Of a stretch of DNA of 64,000 nucleotides, positions 24,512-33,116 are shown in pieces. The position numbers and the translations under genes are program-made. Position 1 is the first letter of the stretch; every line of letters starts with the position of its first letter. The notes beneath the pieces were generated by a model, which saw only the letters and a list, made by a program, of their open reading frames with translations, was not told the origin of the DNA and did not search any database. The stretch is from JAAURS01 sp044923475 (GTDB lineage: Bacteria > Cyanobacteriota > Cyanobacteriia > Thermosynechococcales > Thermosynechococcaceae), in the NCBI RefSeq assembly GCF_044923475.1, contig NZ_CP137338.1, forward strand, positions 4,898,001-4,962,000. The letters run 5' to 3'.

Positions 24512-25136
24512 GGTGCGTCAGGCTTTTGGCTGAAGGACTCGGGTTGAGACTGTCTTGCGAAGATTGCTAGATATCGAGGTAAACGAGCAGCATACTGAGC
24601 AGAGAGCCTACCTGCTCGTTTACCTATTTCTTAATATTATCTCTACTTTTAATATTCATTGTCACAGAGTCATTCGTACGATTATCCTAACTTTAGAATG
24701 CTAAATCTTTCTAAGTTAAAACGATGGCAAGAGGCCTAAAAAGGCACAAGCTTGAAATTTGATTTCATACAAAATGACTGACAGAGTTTAATCGATCTAA
24801 CCTTTTTGAAACTTGTATTTTTTTTGAAGTTCAGATCGCGCCTAATCTCCATGAGCGCCAGAACAAATCATTGCTTGCAAACATTCTCTGTTCTTAGCCG
24901 CATCAAGACCGAACAAGCAGACAGCATGCATGAACGCTAAGTTCGCATTAAATTCATGCAGTTATAGCATCGCAGGGCTTAAAATGTGCCGATTTTTACA
25001 AAATCAGCGCGTTTTCCTTGTTAGCGTCTGAATCCTGGACCTAGCTTGAGTTTAATCGTTGAGCTTCTTCCAGCGTCGCAGGCATCAGTCTATCGACGTT
25101 CCAATTTAGGCGTGTTATGTAGTGAGTATCATTTCC
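24512..25136. other. Gene-poor intergenic region of about 620 bp
   Basis: No coding region is supported. It contains the probable prs terminator (24577-24625) and an inverted repeat TGCATGAA (24927-24934)/TTCATGCA (24953-24960) about 180 nt before the next gene. The stretch 24630-24850 is AT-rich and carries no clear structure. A small RNA could be encoded here, but nothing specific supports one. Confidence 0.5.
24577..24625 (+). terminator. Probable prs terminator hairpin
   Basis: A perfect 14-bp stem AGGTAAACGAGCAG/CTGCTCGTTTACCT with a 21-nt loop lies 65 nt after the prs stop. The following ATTTCTTAATATT is T-rich but has no long T run. Confidence 0.65.
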
Positions 25137-25694
25137 ATGAAAATAGTTGTGAGTGCGATCGCGAGCTTGCTAGCTGCGAGTTTGGGAAGCGCGAGCTTAA
25201 CGGCCCGAGCATCCATACTGCAAGCCACTGAGATGCTACCGAGCCAAGAACGCACTTTTACCATTGCCCAAGCCGATCAGAGTGCTTTAATTACTGAAAA
25301 CCGAGAACTACTGGTCAATAACCGAGCGCTTGCTCGAAAAATTGCTACCAAATTAGGGATTACCTCGACAGGCGAACTACCGACAACGGGAACCCCTCTG
25401 GAACAAAACCAAGTGCTGATTTTGCAAAATCAGGAAACCTTTAAGGCGATCGCCGAAAAAGTAAGCGCGACAGTTCCAGCACTAACGCCTGTAGAAGCCG
25501 CCGACATTGCCGAAAAGAATCACAAGTTGCTCTTGCAAAACCGGTCGATCGTTGCCGGCATTCTGGAGAAGCTGGCTATTCCCCTCACCCCTCCACCCGA
25601 ACTAACAGGTACGTTTGTCGAGAAAAACAATACTTTGCTGAAAGGAAATGCAGGTGCCCTCGGCAAAATTGCCGCTAAGTTAGACGTAAAGTAA
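25137..25694 (+). CDS. Secreted protein with four 24-residue repeats, unknown
   Basis: A 185-residue protein with a signal peptide (MKIVVSAIASLLAASLGSAS, cleavage near 22-26). It has four repeats of a 24-residue helical unit at 52-75, 88-111, 125-148 and 161-184, spaced 36-37 residues apart. Each has the pattern E-x-N-x-x-L-L-x-x-N, followed by a helix ending K-I/L/V. Linkers of ~12 residues contain Pro and Thr. No family is recognised; the heptad-like Leu pattern suggests helical hairpins or oligomers. An upstream GTG (25122) is possible but the signal peptide favours the ATG at 25137. It ends before a shared terminator palindrome. Confidence 0.7.
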   Translation: MKIVVSAIASLLAASLGSASLTARASILQATEMLPSQERTFTIAQADQSALITENRELLVNNRALARKIATKLGITSTGELPTTGTPLEQNQVLILQNQETFKAIAEKVSATVPALTPVEAADIAEKNHKLLLQNRSIVAGILEKLAIPLTPPPELTGTFVEKNNTLLKGNAGALGKIAAKLDVK

Positions 25695-25743
25695 AATCGT
25701 TTGGAGAGATCCGGCACGATTTCTCTCAAAGAAGCGATCGCAT

Positions 25744-25773
25744 TGTAAGGGCGCGAGATCTCGCGCCCTTACA
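25744..25773. terminator. 30-bp perfect palindrome, bidirectional terminator
   Basis: TGTAAGGGCGCGAGA (25744-25758) is followed directly by its exact reverse complement (25759-25773), with no spacer, between the converging repeat-protein and SIMPL-protein genes. With a one-base bulge the match extends outward by ATT/AAT. The GGGCGCGA core resembles the terminator at 10531 and the mobile-like GC-rich palindromes frequent in cyanobacterial intergenic DNA. Confidence 0.75.
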
Positions 25774-25832
25774 CAATAGCTGCCCGTTTTCAGGTCGGAC
25801 ATCACTTCGCGTATTAGACGACGTATTGACGA

Positions 25833-26783
25833 TCAGTTTTTCAGCGTATAGGTCACAAAAATTTCGCGCGACAGCTCGACATCTGGTGCGGCATTCGGAT
25901 CGTACTCGGAAGATGAATCCAAGGCAAAAGAACGGCCCGTCCCGCAACCGAGAAACAACAGGTCGTAAATGGGCTGAGCGACAGACGGAACCGGATTGAG
26001 CGTTGCGTTGAGGGCCGTCGCGATCGCCGTTGCCCGGTTGCGAGCGTTCTGTACGGCTGACTGGTAAACTGCCAGCTCTAGCGCCTGACAGTCTTTGAGG
26101 GCATAGCTCACCCGAACCCGCTTGAGCGCAATATCGGTTTTTCCTGTAGCAGCACTCCGCACAGTACTCGCAATTTTAGACAGCACGGCTTGAGTCGGCT
26201 GCGATTGCTTGACGACGATTTTGGCGCTAGAGATCGCGGCTTTTGAGGGAAACGGCAACGGAAACGGGAGGGGGTTTTTGTCGGTCTCGCCCAATTCCGC
26301 CGTCATCTGAATCCGATCCTTGGGCACCCCAATTGCCAGCAATGCCTTAAGAATGGACTGAAGCGCCGACTCAGAGACTGGGGAGGTTGCAGCAGCATAA
26401 CGTTGCGAAAATGTTGTAGAGGATTCTTCAGGCTTACTATTACTCGGGTCCGCAGAGCCCCTATCGCGATCGGGCATCCCAAATTCAAAGGTCAGTTGGG
26501 CAAAATCGGCAGGGAGTTTGGCCTGACCTTTACCAATAACCCGCAACACTGGCGTTGGATCGGCTGGGGGATAAAAAAACTGCGCGATGGTTGAATTCGA
26601 GGGGTTAGGCGCAGCAATAGCGCGTTCTATAGCAGTGACCTGCGCCGAATCAGCGGGCACTGCGCGATGTGCGATGGCACCGCCCGCCCCCAAAACGAGG
26701 GAAGAGGCCAGCCAGCCCAATCCCCTCAAACAGCGTCGAACTCGCACTTGGGTTAAACGCACTTTAAAATCAAACCCCATCAT
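25833..26783 (-). CDS. SIMPL-domain (DUF541) secreted protein
   Basis: A 316-residue protein with a long N-terminal signal or anchor segment (about 20-40, RGLGWLASSLVLGAGGAIA). A SIMPL/DUF541 domain follows at about residues 78-316: VLRVIGKGQAKLPADFAQLT at its start, DIALKRVRVSYALKDCQALE in the middle and the typical ARNRATAIATALNATLNPV helix near 248. SIMPL proteins are periplasmic or outer-surface oligomers of uncertain role. The gene lies 73 nt downstream of the amidase gene on the same strand. The first ATG (26783) is used. Confidence 0.85.
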   Translation of the reverse strand: MMGFDFKVRLTQVRVRRCLRGLGWLASSLVLGAGGAIAHRAVPADSAQVTAIERAIAAPNPSNSTIAQFFYPPADPTPVLRVIGKGQAKLPADFAQLTFEFGMPDRDRGSADPSNSKPEESSTTFSQRYAAATSPVSESALQSILKALLAIGVPKDRIQMTAELGETDKNPLPFPLPFPSKAAISSAKIVVKQSQPTQAVLSKIASTVRSAATGKTDIALKRVRVSYALKDCQALELAVYQSAVQNARNRATAIATALNATLNPVPSVAQPIYDLLFLGCGTGRSFALDSSSEYDPNAAPDVELSREIFVTYTLKN

Positions 26784-26856
26784 TCGCCAAAGCCTTTTTC
26801 AGTACAGCCTTAGCTTACCCTGTCGCGATCGCATCCCTATCGCTCGGACCGGGGCG

Positions 26857-28821
26857 CTAGCGACGATTGAGAAACTCGATGATGCCATTGGCGATCGCCG
26901 CTGCCATCTGCCGCTGAAAATTCGGATCTCTGAGCTTGGGCGCATCGTCTGCTCCGGTCACAAAACCCGTTTCTACCAAGGTTGCGGGCATCGGCGTATT
27001 GCGAACCACGTAAAACCGGGCCGCACGCAACCCTCGGCTTTGGATATTGACGCTGCGGGTAATGCTGTTGAGAATCGTTTGAGCCAGTTCCCTTCCCGCT
27101 ACTGCACCTGGCGCGTAGTAAGTCTCCGTTCCATTCACATCCGGTCGGCTCATGTTAATGGAATTGGCGTGAATGCTGACAAAGACGTCGGCGCGCACTT
27201 GTTTCGCCAGCGCCACGCGGGGCGGCAGATCCACCTCTCGGGATTCGTCGGAACGGGTGAGATAAACCTGCAAACCCTGCTGCTGTAAAAGTCGAACCAC
27301 CTCCAGGCTCATGGCTAAAGTGATGTCGGTTTCTCGCAGACCGCCAATGCCGATGGCGCCGGGGTCTGAGCCACCGTGGCCGGGATCGATGACGACCACG
27401 CGGCGACCGTTGGGTCGAGGTAAATTGGGCTGCGGAAATTGGGCAGCATTCGGCACGACGTTCGGCTGAAAAATGGTGGCGGAAGGCGCAGCGCTGCTGC
27501 TGCCGGGGCGACTCAAGTTCAACACGATCCCCTGGGAGTTGGTTCGACCGATCGTGCCAATGCGGACGCCAGGCGCTGGGGTCACTAAAATGCTGGCATT
27601 TTGACCCTCCTGACGCAGGGCAATATCTGTGATGGCACTGCCAGCGCCAGCCTGCGGCCCCCGTATATTCGTAGACCACTGCGCGCCGCGAAATGTAATG
27701 CGGTAGCGCGGTCCTTCCCAGCCGACCGTGTAGGGAACGAGGCGATCGGCCTGAATTAACAGCTGGCTGCCGCCTAAAGCAATATTTTGCAGGTTTGCTA
27801 GGGACTGTCCCCCTAGAAAGGACGGCGACGGCTTAAACGAAGAATAATTGTTAGATGCGGCGGCGGTGACCGCGCGCCCGAGCAGCAAACTGATGGTTTC
27901 GGTCGGCTGGTTGGTGTTTGCGATCGCCGCAGCGCCTGCCTGGGGTCGCATCAGCATGCCGCCCAATTGACCGTTACCGATCGACCAATCCGGGCTATCG
28001 CGATCGACTCTGAGCGTTACCCGCGCCACTGGAGGCTGGACAGAAATCTGGCGAACCGAAACCCGACGAACGCCGTGGTAATTCATGCTGTAGTCGTTCC
28101 GGGCCAGCGAAGCCGCAACCCTTACTCCGTTCAAGTCCACAGAAATTTCTCGGCGGTTTCGACTGCGTGCGACCTGAGCCCCCGCAACGGGCTGGCGGAT
28201 CTTGAGGAATAACCCCTCTTTTGTAACGAGCACGTCATCTAGCCAGCTACTGGCAAGCGTCGGTGCCGCTGGCGCGGGGGAGAAAGGCGCGGCAATGGGC
28301 CTAGCGCTACCCGGACCGCTTTCCGCTGGGGGCGCTAGGGGAGAACTGCTCGGAACGGTCGTATCGGGTGCATTTTGGACGAACTGGGGCGTTGGCAAAT
28401 CGATGGACCACAAGCCGTTGGCGTTGACATTCACCTTTACCTGCTGCGGATCGACGGTATAGCCAGGAGACAACTCGACCACAATACGGGCCGTCTGAGC
28501 GTCGAACTGCCCCACGCGAATGGAGCGAACCGCAGCGCTGTAGGACTGGTTTAAGGTGGGACGGTCTAGCTTCACACCTGGCAAATCCACCACGAGCCGG
28601 ACGGGGGTCGGCAAAAGCTGCACGCGTGGCTGGATCGTTTCATCCGTCGCAAATTCCAGCCGATTCGCATTGGCGTCAAAGCGCCAAGACTGCAATCGCG
28701 CCGCCACAGCAGGCGTAGCGGTCAAAAGGCCGAAGCCGACGACGCTCCCTGCAATGCCGCCCAAGAGGGCCATTACTTTATATTTCGATTGCTTTTGGCA
28801 AAATCTGAGAGATGCCCCCAT
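26857..28821 (-). CDS. N-acetylmuramoyl-L-alanine amidase with AMIN region (AmiC type)
   Basis: A 654-residue exported peptidoglycan amidase. A hydrophobic signal segment spans about residues 15-40. AMIN-type beta repeats follow (LQSWRFDANANRLEFATDE and a second copy near 195-290), which bind the envelope. Amidase_3 is at about 465-654 with the zinc and catalytic residues: His in IDPGHGGSDPG, Glu in GLRETDITL, His in VSIHANSI and the catalytic Glu in LVETGFVTG. It cleaves the amide between muramic acid and the stem peptide, acting in septum splitting and, in filaments, septal junction pores. The ATG at 28821 is used; a TTG eleven codons upstream also keeps the frame. Confidence 0.92.
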   Translation of the reverse strand: MGASLRFCQKQSKYKVMALLGGIAGSVVGFGLLTATPAVAARLQSWRFDANANRLEFATDETIQPRVQLLPTPVRLVVDLPGVKLDRPTLNQSYSAAVRSIRVGQFDAQTARIVVELSPGYTVDPQQVKVNVNANGLWSIDLPTPQFVQNAPDTTVPSSSPLAPPAESGPGSARPIAAPFSPAPAAPTLASSWLDDVLVTKEGLFLKIRQPVAGAQVARSRNRREISVDLNGVRVAASLARNDYSMNYHGVRRVSVRQISVQPPVARVTLRVDRDSPDWSIGNGQLGGMLMRPQAGAAAIANTNQPTETISLLLGRAVTAAASNNYSSFKPSPSFLGGQSLANLQNIALGGSQLLIQADRLVPYTVGWEGPRYRITFRGAQWSTNIRGPQAGAGSAITDIALRQEGQNASILVTPAPGVRIGTIGRTNSQGIVLNLSRPGSSSAAPSATIFQPNVVPNAAQFPQPNLPRPNGRRVVVIDPGHGGSDPGAIGIGGLRETDITLAMSLEVVRLLQQQGLQVYLTRSDESREVDLPPRVALAKQVRADVFVSIHANSINMSRPDVNGTETYYAPGAVAGRELAQTILNSITRSVNIQSRGLRAARFYVVRNTPMPATLVETGFVTGADDAPKLRDPNFQRQMAAAIANGIIEFLNRR

Positions 28822-29126
28822 CCGCGAGTCTCCGTCCTCAAACAAATGTTTCAACTAGGTTTAGGACGAGTCCCGATTCCCAGATGTTCGATCGTCGATC
28901 GAGTGCCTGCCGCTGCTAGCGCGCCCGCACCTAAAGTTAAAGTCCAATCGGCAGAGAGTGCGACAAAAAGCACGGCGCGATCGTCAGCCTCAACATCATA
29001 ATGCCGCTCGACCGAGATCGTCACTTCTCAAACCAATTGTCTTGGTAAAGCTATTCCTTTGTGACGCAACAAGTCGGCTTTATCGTTCCCCGTTGCCCGT
29101 AATATTATCGAGCAGAACAATTCTGG
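28822..29126. other. Intergenic region upstream of the amidase gene
   Basis: About 305 bp between the amidase start and the nitrilase stop. No gene is supported. It contains the odd palindrome TCGATCG-T-CGATCGA (28888-28902), within 70 nt of the amidase start. The amidase promoter must lie here, but no clear -35/-10 pair stands out. Confidence 0.45.
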
Positions 29127-29936
29127 CTAAAATACGCGATGGTTCAAGCTGGGCATTTGACGGCGCACTTGTTCGAGACGGCGCGGTTCGATCGTGGCGA
29201 TCGCCATTCCCGGCTCGGTTCCGGCATCGGCCAGCACCACGCCCCAAGGATCGACAATCATGGCATGGCCGTGGGATTGCCTGCGAGAATTATGCTGTCC
29301 GGTCTGGGCGGGAGCGATGACGTAGCTCGTGTTTTCAATAGCCCGCGCCTGAAGCAGCACTTGCCAATGATCTTTGCCCGTAAAGGCAGTAAATGCTGCG
29401 GGGACAAATAATACGTTGGCCCCGGATTGGGTCATGGCACGATAGAGCTCTGGGAAACGGACGTCATAGCAGACCGACAGCCCCAAATTGCCAAACTGTT
29501 CCGAAGCGTAGACCGGAGCCTTTTTTTCTCCCGCCACAATCATGGTGGATTCTTGGTAGATGTTGCCGTCGGGAAGCTCTACGTCAAAGAGGTGAACTTT
29601 TTCATAGCGGGCCAACTCTTTGCCATCGGCACCGATCAGGAGCGCGGTATTGTAAACCTTGCCGTCTTTGACGGGGGCTGGAAACCCACCGCCCAAAATT
29701 ACAATCTGGTAGCGTTGGGCTACAGTTTTGAGAAATTTCTCGCTCTCAGCCGCAATTTCAGCCGCCTGTTGAATTTTGGCTGATTCATTGCCTAAAAATG
29801 CAAAGTTTTCAGGCAAACCGACGAGTTCTACGCCTCTGCGCACTGCTAGATCGATCAGCTCTTCTGCTTGAGAGAGGTTATGACGTAAATCGGGAAGGCT
29901 AGTCATTTGAATAGCCGCAGCAAGATATGACTTCAT
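29127..29936 (-). CDS. Carbon-nitrogen hydrolase (nitrilase superfamily, Nit-like amidase)
   Basis: A 269-residue nitrilase-superfamily enzyme with the full catalytic triad: Glu43 in LPENF, Lys113 in YEKVHLFDV and Cys156 in LSVCYDVRFPELYR. The DVRFPELYR and HLFDVELPDG signatures match the Nit1/Nit2 branch (omega-amidase or deaminated-glutathione amidase) rather than true nitrilases. A metabolite-repair role is likely but the substrate cannot be fixed. The ATG at 29936 gives normal length. It appears monocistronic. Confidence 0.92.
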   Translation of the reverse strand: MKSYLAAAIQMTSLPDLRHNLSQAEELIDLAVRRGVELVGLPENFAFLGNESAKIQQAAEIAAESEKFLKTVAQRYQIVILGGGFPAPVKDGKVYNTALLIGADGKELARYEKVHLFDVELPDGNIYQESTMIVAGEKKAPVYASEQFGNLGLSVCYDVRFPELYRAMTQSGANVLFVPAAFTAFTGKDHWQVLLQARAIENTSYVIAPAQTGQHNSRRQSHGHAMIVDPWGVVLADAGTEPGMAIATIEPRRLEQVRRQMPSLNHRVF

Positions 29937-30195
29937 GGATGCAGTACGGAAAGTCGGATGAGTAAGGGACGAAGGTTTTAACTGCGCTAGGTTTTCACGG
30001 GCGAACGCAGCGCAATGTCATGGACCCCAAAAGCCTAACATGCTTCCTGACTCTATTACACCAGACCCTTTTCTAGAAAACGATGGTGGTCTGTGGGGTT
30101 GCGTGGCTTTAATCAATGGATCGCAAAACATTGACAGTTGAATTCTATCCGTCTCAGAAAACTTTACTTCAAAGCAATCCTATCTCTCGGAAAGG

Positions 30196-30843
30196 TTAAC
30201 GGAGAATGTTTGGGGTGCCGCTGTCGGCCAGAATGTATAAACCTAGCCCGATCGAGGCAAATGGCATGACGAACTGTCCGTAGCGCGCGAGGAGCGCGGC
30301 GATCGCCGTTTGCCGCGTCAGCCGCTCTGCAACCCAGCACCAAACCCCCACGAGGATTAAAAAAGTACTGACGGTAACCACAAGTCTGGGGAAACTGCTG
30401 CTGGCGAAGAGGGGAATGTAGAGTCCAACATTATCTCCTCCATTCGCGACAGTGACGGCAGCGACTTGATACGTTTGCGGGTTCAGTATGCTAGCGCAGA
30501 AAGACGTCGTAGCGGATTTGCGTCCAAAGGTCAGTTCGCTTGAGACAGCCTGGACCTCGGGGTTCCCCGCCTCTCTGTTCAGCAACTGTCTGATGCCAAT
30601 CCAAATGGGGAGAAAGCCCAGCAGGCCCACCCAGGCTCGGGGAAGCACCAACCCCCCGAAGTAACCCGGAAGACTCGCAAGCAAAAGAACGGCAAACCCT
30701 AAATACTGTCCTAGGACAATATGGCGGCGGCGAAAGGTGGAGCTAACTTGGGAGAAAAAGATCGTCAAAATTACGATGTCGTCCAGATTGGTGGCAACGA
30801 AGGAGCTGATTCCGATCGAAATTGCGCTTAACAGCCGATTCAT
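30196..30843 (-). CDS. CadD-like cadmium-resistance transporter family protein
   Basis: A 215-residue polytopic membrane protein with five to six hydrophobic segments. The start SAISIGISSFVATNLDDIVI, with the conserved N-L-D-D, fits the CadD/LysE-superfamily pattern, and VANGGDNVGLYIPLF near 134 is the second conserved acidic motif. Staphylococcal CadD gives cadmium resistance by efflux; cyanobacterial members are untested. No metal-sensor gene is adjacent. The ATG at 30843 is used. Confidence 0.8.
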   Translation of the reverse strand: MNRLLSAISIGISSFVATNLDDIVILTIFFSQVSSTFRRRHIVLGQYLGFAVLLLASLPGYFGGLVLPRAWVGLLGFLPIWIGIRQLLNREAGNPEVQAVSSELTFGRKSATTSFCASILNPQTYQVAAVTVANGGDNVGLYIPLFASSSFPRLVVTVSTFLILVGVWCWVAERLTRQTAIAALLARYGQFVMPFASIGLGLYILADSGTPNILR

Positions 30844-31022
30844 GGGGCGATTATTATTGGCTTCAGATCGAATCTATTGCTGCTGCACTCCAAATAAGGA
30901 TTAACTCGAGGTCTTCTGCTGGTTGAATTTGTAAGTAACATAGTACCAAACGCCTACCAGCAAAAGAAAAACATCTGCGATCGCCGCTCGTAGCAAACGA
31001 GAACAAGCATTCAAAGGCAGAA

Positions 31023-31056
31023 AAAAGGGCGATCGCAATATTGCGATCGCCCTTTT
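31023..31056. terminator. 34-bp palindrome made of two HIP1 octamers, groEL terminator
   Basis: AAAAGGGCGATCGCAAT (31023-31039) is followed directly by its exact reverse complement (31040-31056). Each arm contains GCGATCGC, so two HIP1 copies form the stem. On the minus strand the stem is followed by a T run, as expected for a terminator of groEL, which ends at 31140. The rest of the 30844-31139 gap shows no gene. Confidence 0.75.
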
Positions 31057-31139
31057 CAATCTCATCGTTGTAAAACGACCGATGGCTTTCTAGGGATGGC
31101 GCTCATCTTCCAGAAGAATTCGAGCATCCAAAGCACGAC

Positions 31140-32804
31140 CTACATCATGCCCATGCCGCCCATGCCACCCATGCCGCCCATACCACCCATGCCGCCCATG
31201 CCACCCATGTCAGGCGCGGCAGCTTGTTTCTCGGGCTTATCAACCACAATCACTTCAGTGGTGAGCACCAGTCCGGCGATCGAGCCAGCGTTTTGAAGAC
31301 CGGCCCGAACCACCTTAGCGGGGTCGATGATACCAGCAGCGATCATGTCTTCGTAGGTTCCATCCTGGGCGTTGTAACCGATGGGGAAACCCTTAGATCG
31401 AACGTTCTCGACCACGACAGAGCCTTCTACCCCGGCATTGTCAGCAATCTGACGCAGGGGCGCTTCTAGAGCGCGACGCACGATATCGGCCCCGATCGCC
31501 TCTTCTTCGCCTAAGGTCGCCTTGATTTCTTCCACCTTCTTGACCAGGTGAATCAGCGTGGTACCGCCACCAGGAACGATTCCCTCGGCCACGGCGGCCT
31601 TGGTTGCATTCAGCGCGTCTTCAAAGCGTAGCTTGCGATCCTTGAGTTCGGTTTCGGTAGCCGCCCCAATTTTGATCACCGCAACGCCGCCCGCCAGTTT
31701 CGCGATCCGCTCTTGCAGCTTTTCCTTGTCGTAATCCGAGTCGGTTTCCGCCAACTGACGGCGAAGCTGCTCCACCCGCTTGTCCAAGTCGGGACGGTTG
31801 CCTGCTTCTGAAATAATGGTAGTGGTGTCCTTGGTGATGGTGACGCGCTGGGCCTGACCCAACATTTCTAGCTCTACGCGATCGAGGGACAGACCCACCT
31901 CTTCAGAAATGACCTGACCGCCCGTGAGCACGGCAATGTCTTCTAGCATGGCCTTCCGGCGATCGCCAAACCCAGGAGACTTAATGGCAACCACGTTCAG
32001 CACGCCGCGCAGCTTGTTGACCACCAGGGTTGCCAGCGCTTCGCCTTCAATATCTTCCGCAATAATCAGCAACGGCTCGCCTGCGCGGGCTACTTTTTCC
32101 AGAGTCGTCACTAGCTCTTGAATGCTGGATACCTTCTTGTCAACGATCAAAATGCGGGCGTTGACGAGATCTGTCACCATCCGTTCTGCATCGGTGACAA
32201 AGTAGGGCGAAATGTAGCCGCGATCCAACTGCATCCCTTCTACGATGTCCATCTCGGTTGCCAGAGACTTGGACTCTTCTACCGTGATCACGCCATCGCG
32301 ACCCACCTTGTTCATCGCCTCGGCAATCATCGCGCCCACATCGGGGTCGTTGCCGGCAGAGATGGATGCAACCTGGGCGATCGCGTCTCCCTCCACAGGT
32401 TTCGCCATGGCCTCAATTTCTTTGACCAGCGCATCGATGGTGCGGTCGATACCCCGTCGCAGCGCCACCGGGTTTGCCCCTGCCGCGACGTTTTTCATGC
32501 CTTCGCGAATGAGCGCCTGAGCCAAAACCGTCGCGGTCGTCGTGCCGTCTCCAGCCACGTCGTTGGTTTTGGAGGCCACTTCGCGCATGAGCTGAGCGCC
32601 AGCATTCTCGAATGGGTCTTCGAGTTCTACTTCCTTCGCAATTGTGACCCCATCATTCACGATGTGGGGCGCGCCATATTTTTTTTCAAGAACGACATTC
32701 CGCCCTTTAGGGCCGAGGGTAATCCGTACGGCATCGGCTAGAGCATTGACGCCCCGTTCTAGGGCGCGACGAGATTCTTCATCAAAGACGAGCAGTTTGG
32801 ACAT
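31140..32804 (-). CDS. groEL: 60-kDa chaperonin GroEL
   Basis: A 554-residue chaperonin. LGPKGRNVVLEKKYGAPHI at about 31-49, GDGTTTATVLAQALIREG near 85, AAVAEGIVPGGGTTLIHL near 400 and a C-terminal GGM-repeat tail (six GGM units) are all diagnostic. It folds proteins in a double ring with GroES. No groES is adjacent, so this is a lone groEL, possibly the groEL2-type paralogue of cyanobacteria, with groESL elsewhere. The ATG at 32804 (MSKLLVFDEESRR) is the true start; the frame extends further. A CIRCE operator and promoter lie upstream, indicating HrcA heat-shock control. Confidence 0.97.
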   Translation of the reverse strand: MSKLLVFDEESRRALERGVNALADAVRITLGPKGRNVVLEKKYGAPHIVNDGVTIAKEVELEDPFENAGAQLMREVASKTNDVAGDGTTTATVLAQALIREGMKNVAAGANPVALRRGIDRTIDALVKEIEAMAKPVEGDAIAQVASISAGNDPDVGAMIAEAMNKVGRDGVITVEESKSLATEMDIVEGMQLDRGYISPYFVTDAERMVTDLVNARILIVDKKVSSIQELVTTLEKVARAGEPLLIIAEDIEGEALATLVVNKLRGVLNVVAIKSPGFGDRRKAMLEDIAVLTGGQVISEEVGLSLDRVELEMLGQAQRVTITKDTTTIISEAGNRPDLDKRVEQLRRQLAETDSDYDKEKLQERIAKLAGGVAVIKIGAATETELKDRKLRFEDALNATKAAVAEGIVPGGGTTLIHLVKKVEEIKATLGEEEAIGADIVRRALEAPLRQIADNAGVEGSVVVENVRSKGFPIGYNAQDGTYEDMIAAGIIDPAKVVRAGLQNAGSIAGLVLTTEVIVVDKPEKQAAAPDMGGMGGMGGMGGMGGMGGMGMM

Positions 32805-32914
32805 TCTTACGCTTCCTCGAGATGGGCTGGTTGAACAATTGCCAGAGCAGAGCAAGACGCACAATAGGGCTGTGCAAGTCAGCTAGCCTGGGCAAATCCT
32901 TAATCTAAAAGGGA

Positions 32915-32961
32915 TTAGCACTCTCTTAGCTGGAGTGCTAACTCTGAGCAACCATATTGTA
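32915..32961 (-). promoter_or_regulatory. CIRCE operator and probable groEL promoter
   Basis: TTAGCACTC (32915-32923), 9 nt, GAGTGCTAA (32933-32941) is an exact CIRCE element, the binding site of the HrcA repressor. Just upstream on the minus strand is a TACAAT -10-like box (32961-32956), so CIRCE would overlap the transcription start region. About 110 nt of leader separate it from the groEL ATG. Confidence 0.9.
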
Positions 32962-33116
32962 GCCCGTTCAAATCCGCTTGCAGCGGGTGAGAATATCCAG
33001 ATAACCGAACTTACCGGCACAAGTTTCATAATTTTGCGTCACCTCTAGGCAGCGATGCGCTGGTTTAGCTATGGGCGTATCCTATTAACGTGAAATGGCG
33101 TTCAAACGAGGCACTT

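Noticed and set aside
24512..25136. A small RNA gene in the long gap
   Set aside because: Only a terminator and a short inverted repeat are visible; nothing marks a transcript start.
31140..31215. Short tandem repeat at the groEL end, possibly a minisatellite or CRISPR-like array
   Set aside because: It encodes the normal GGM-repeat tail of GroEL.
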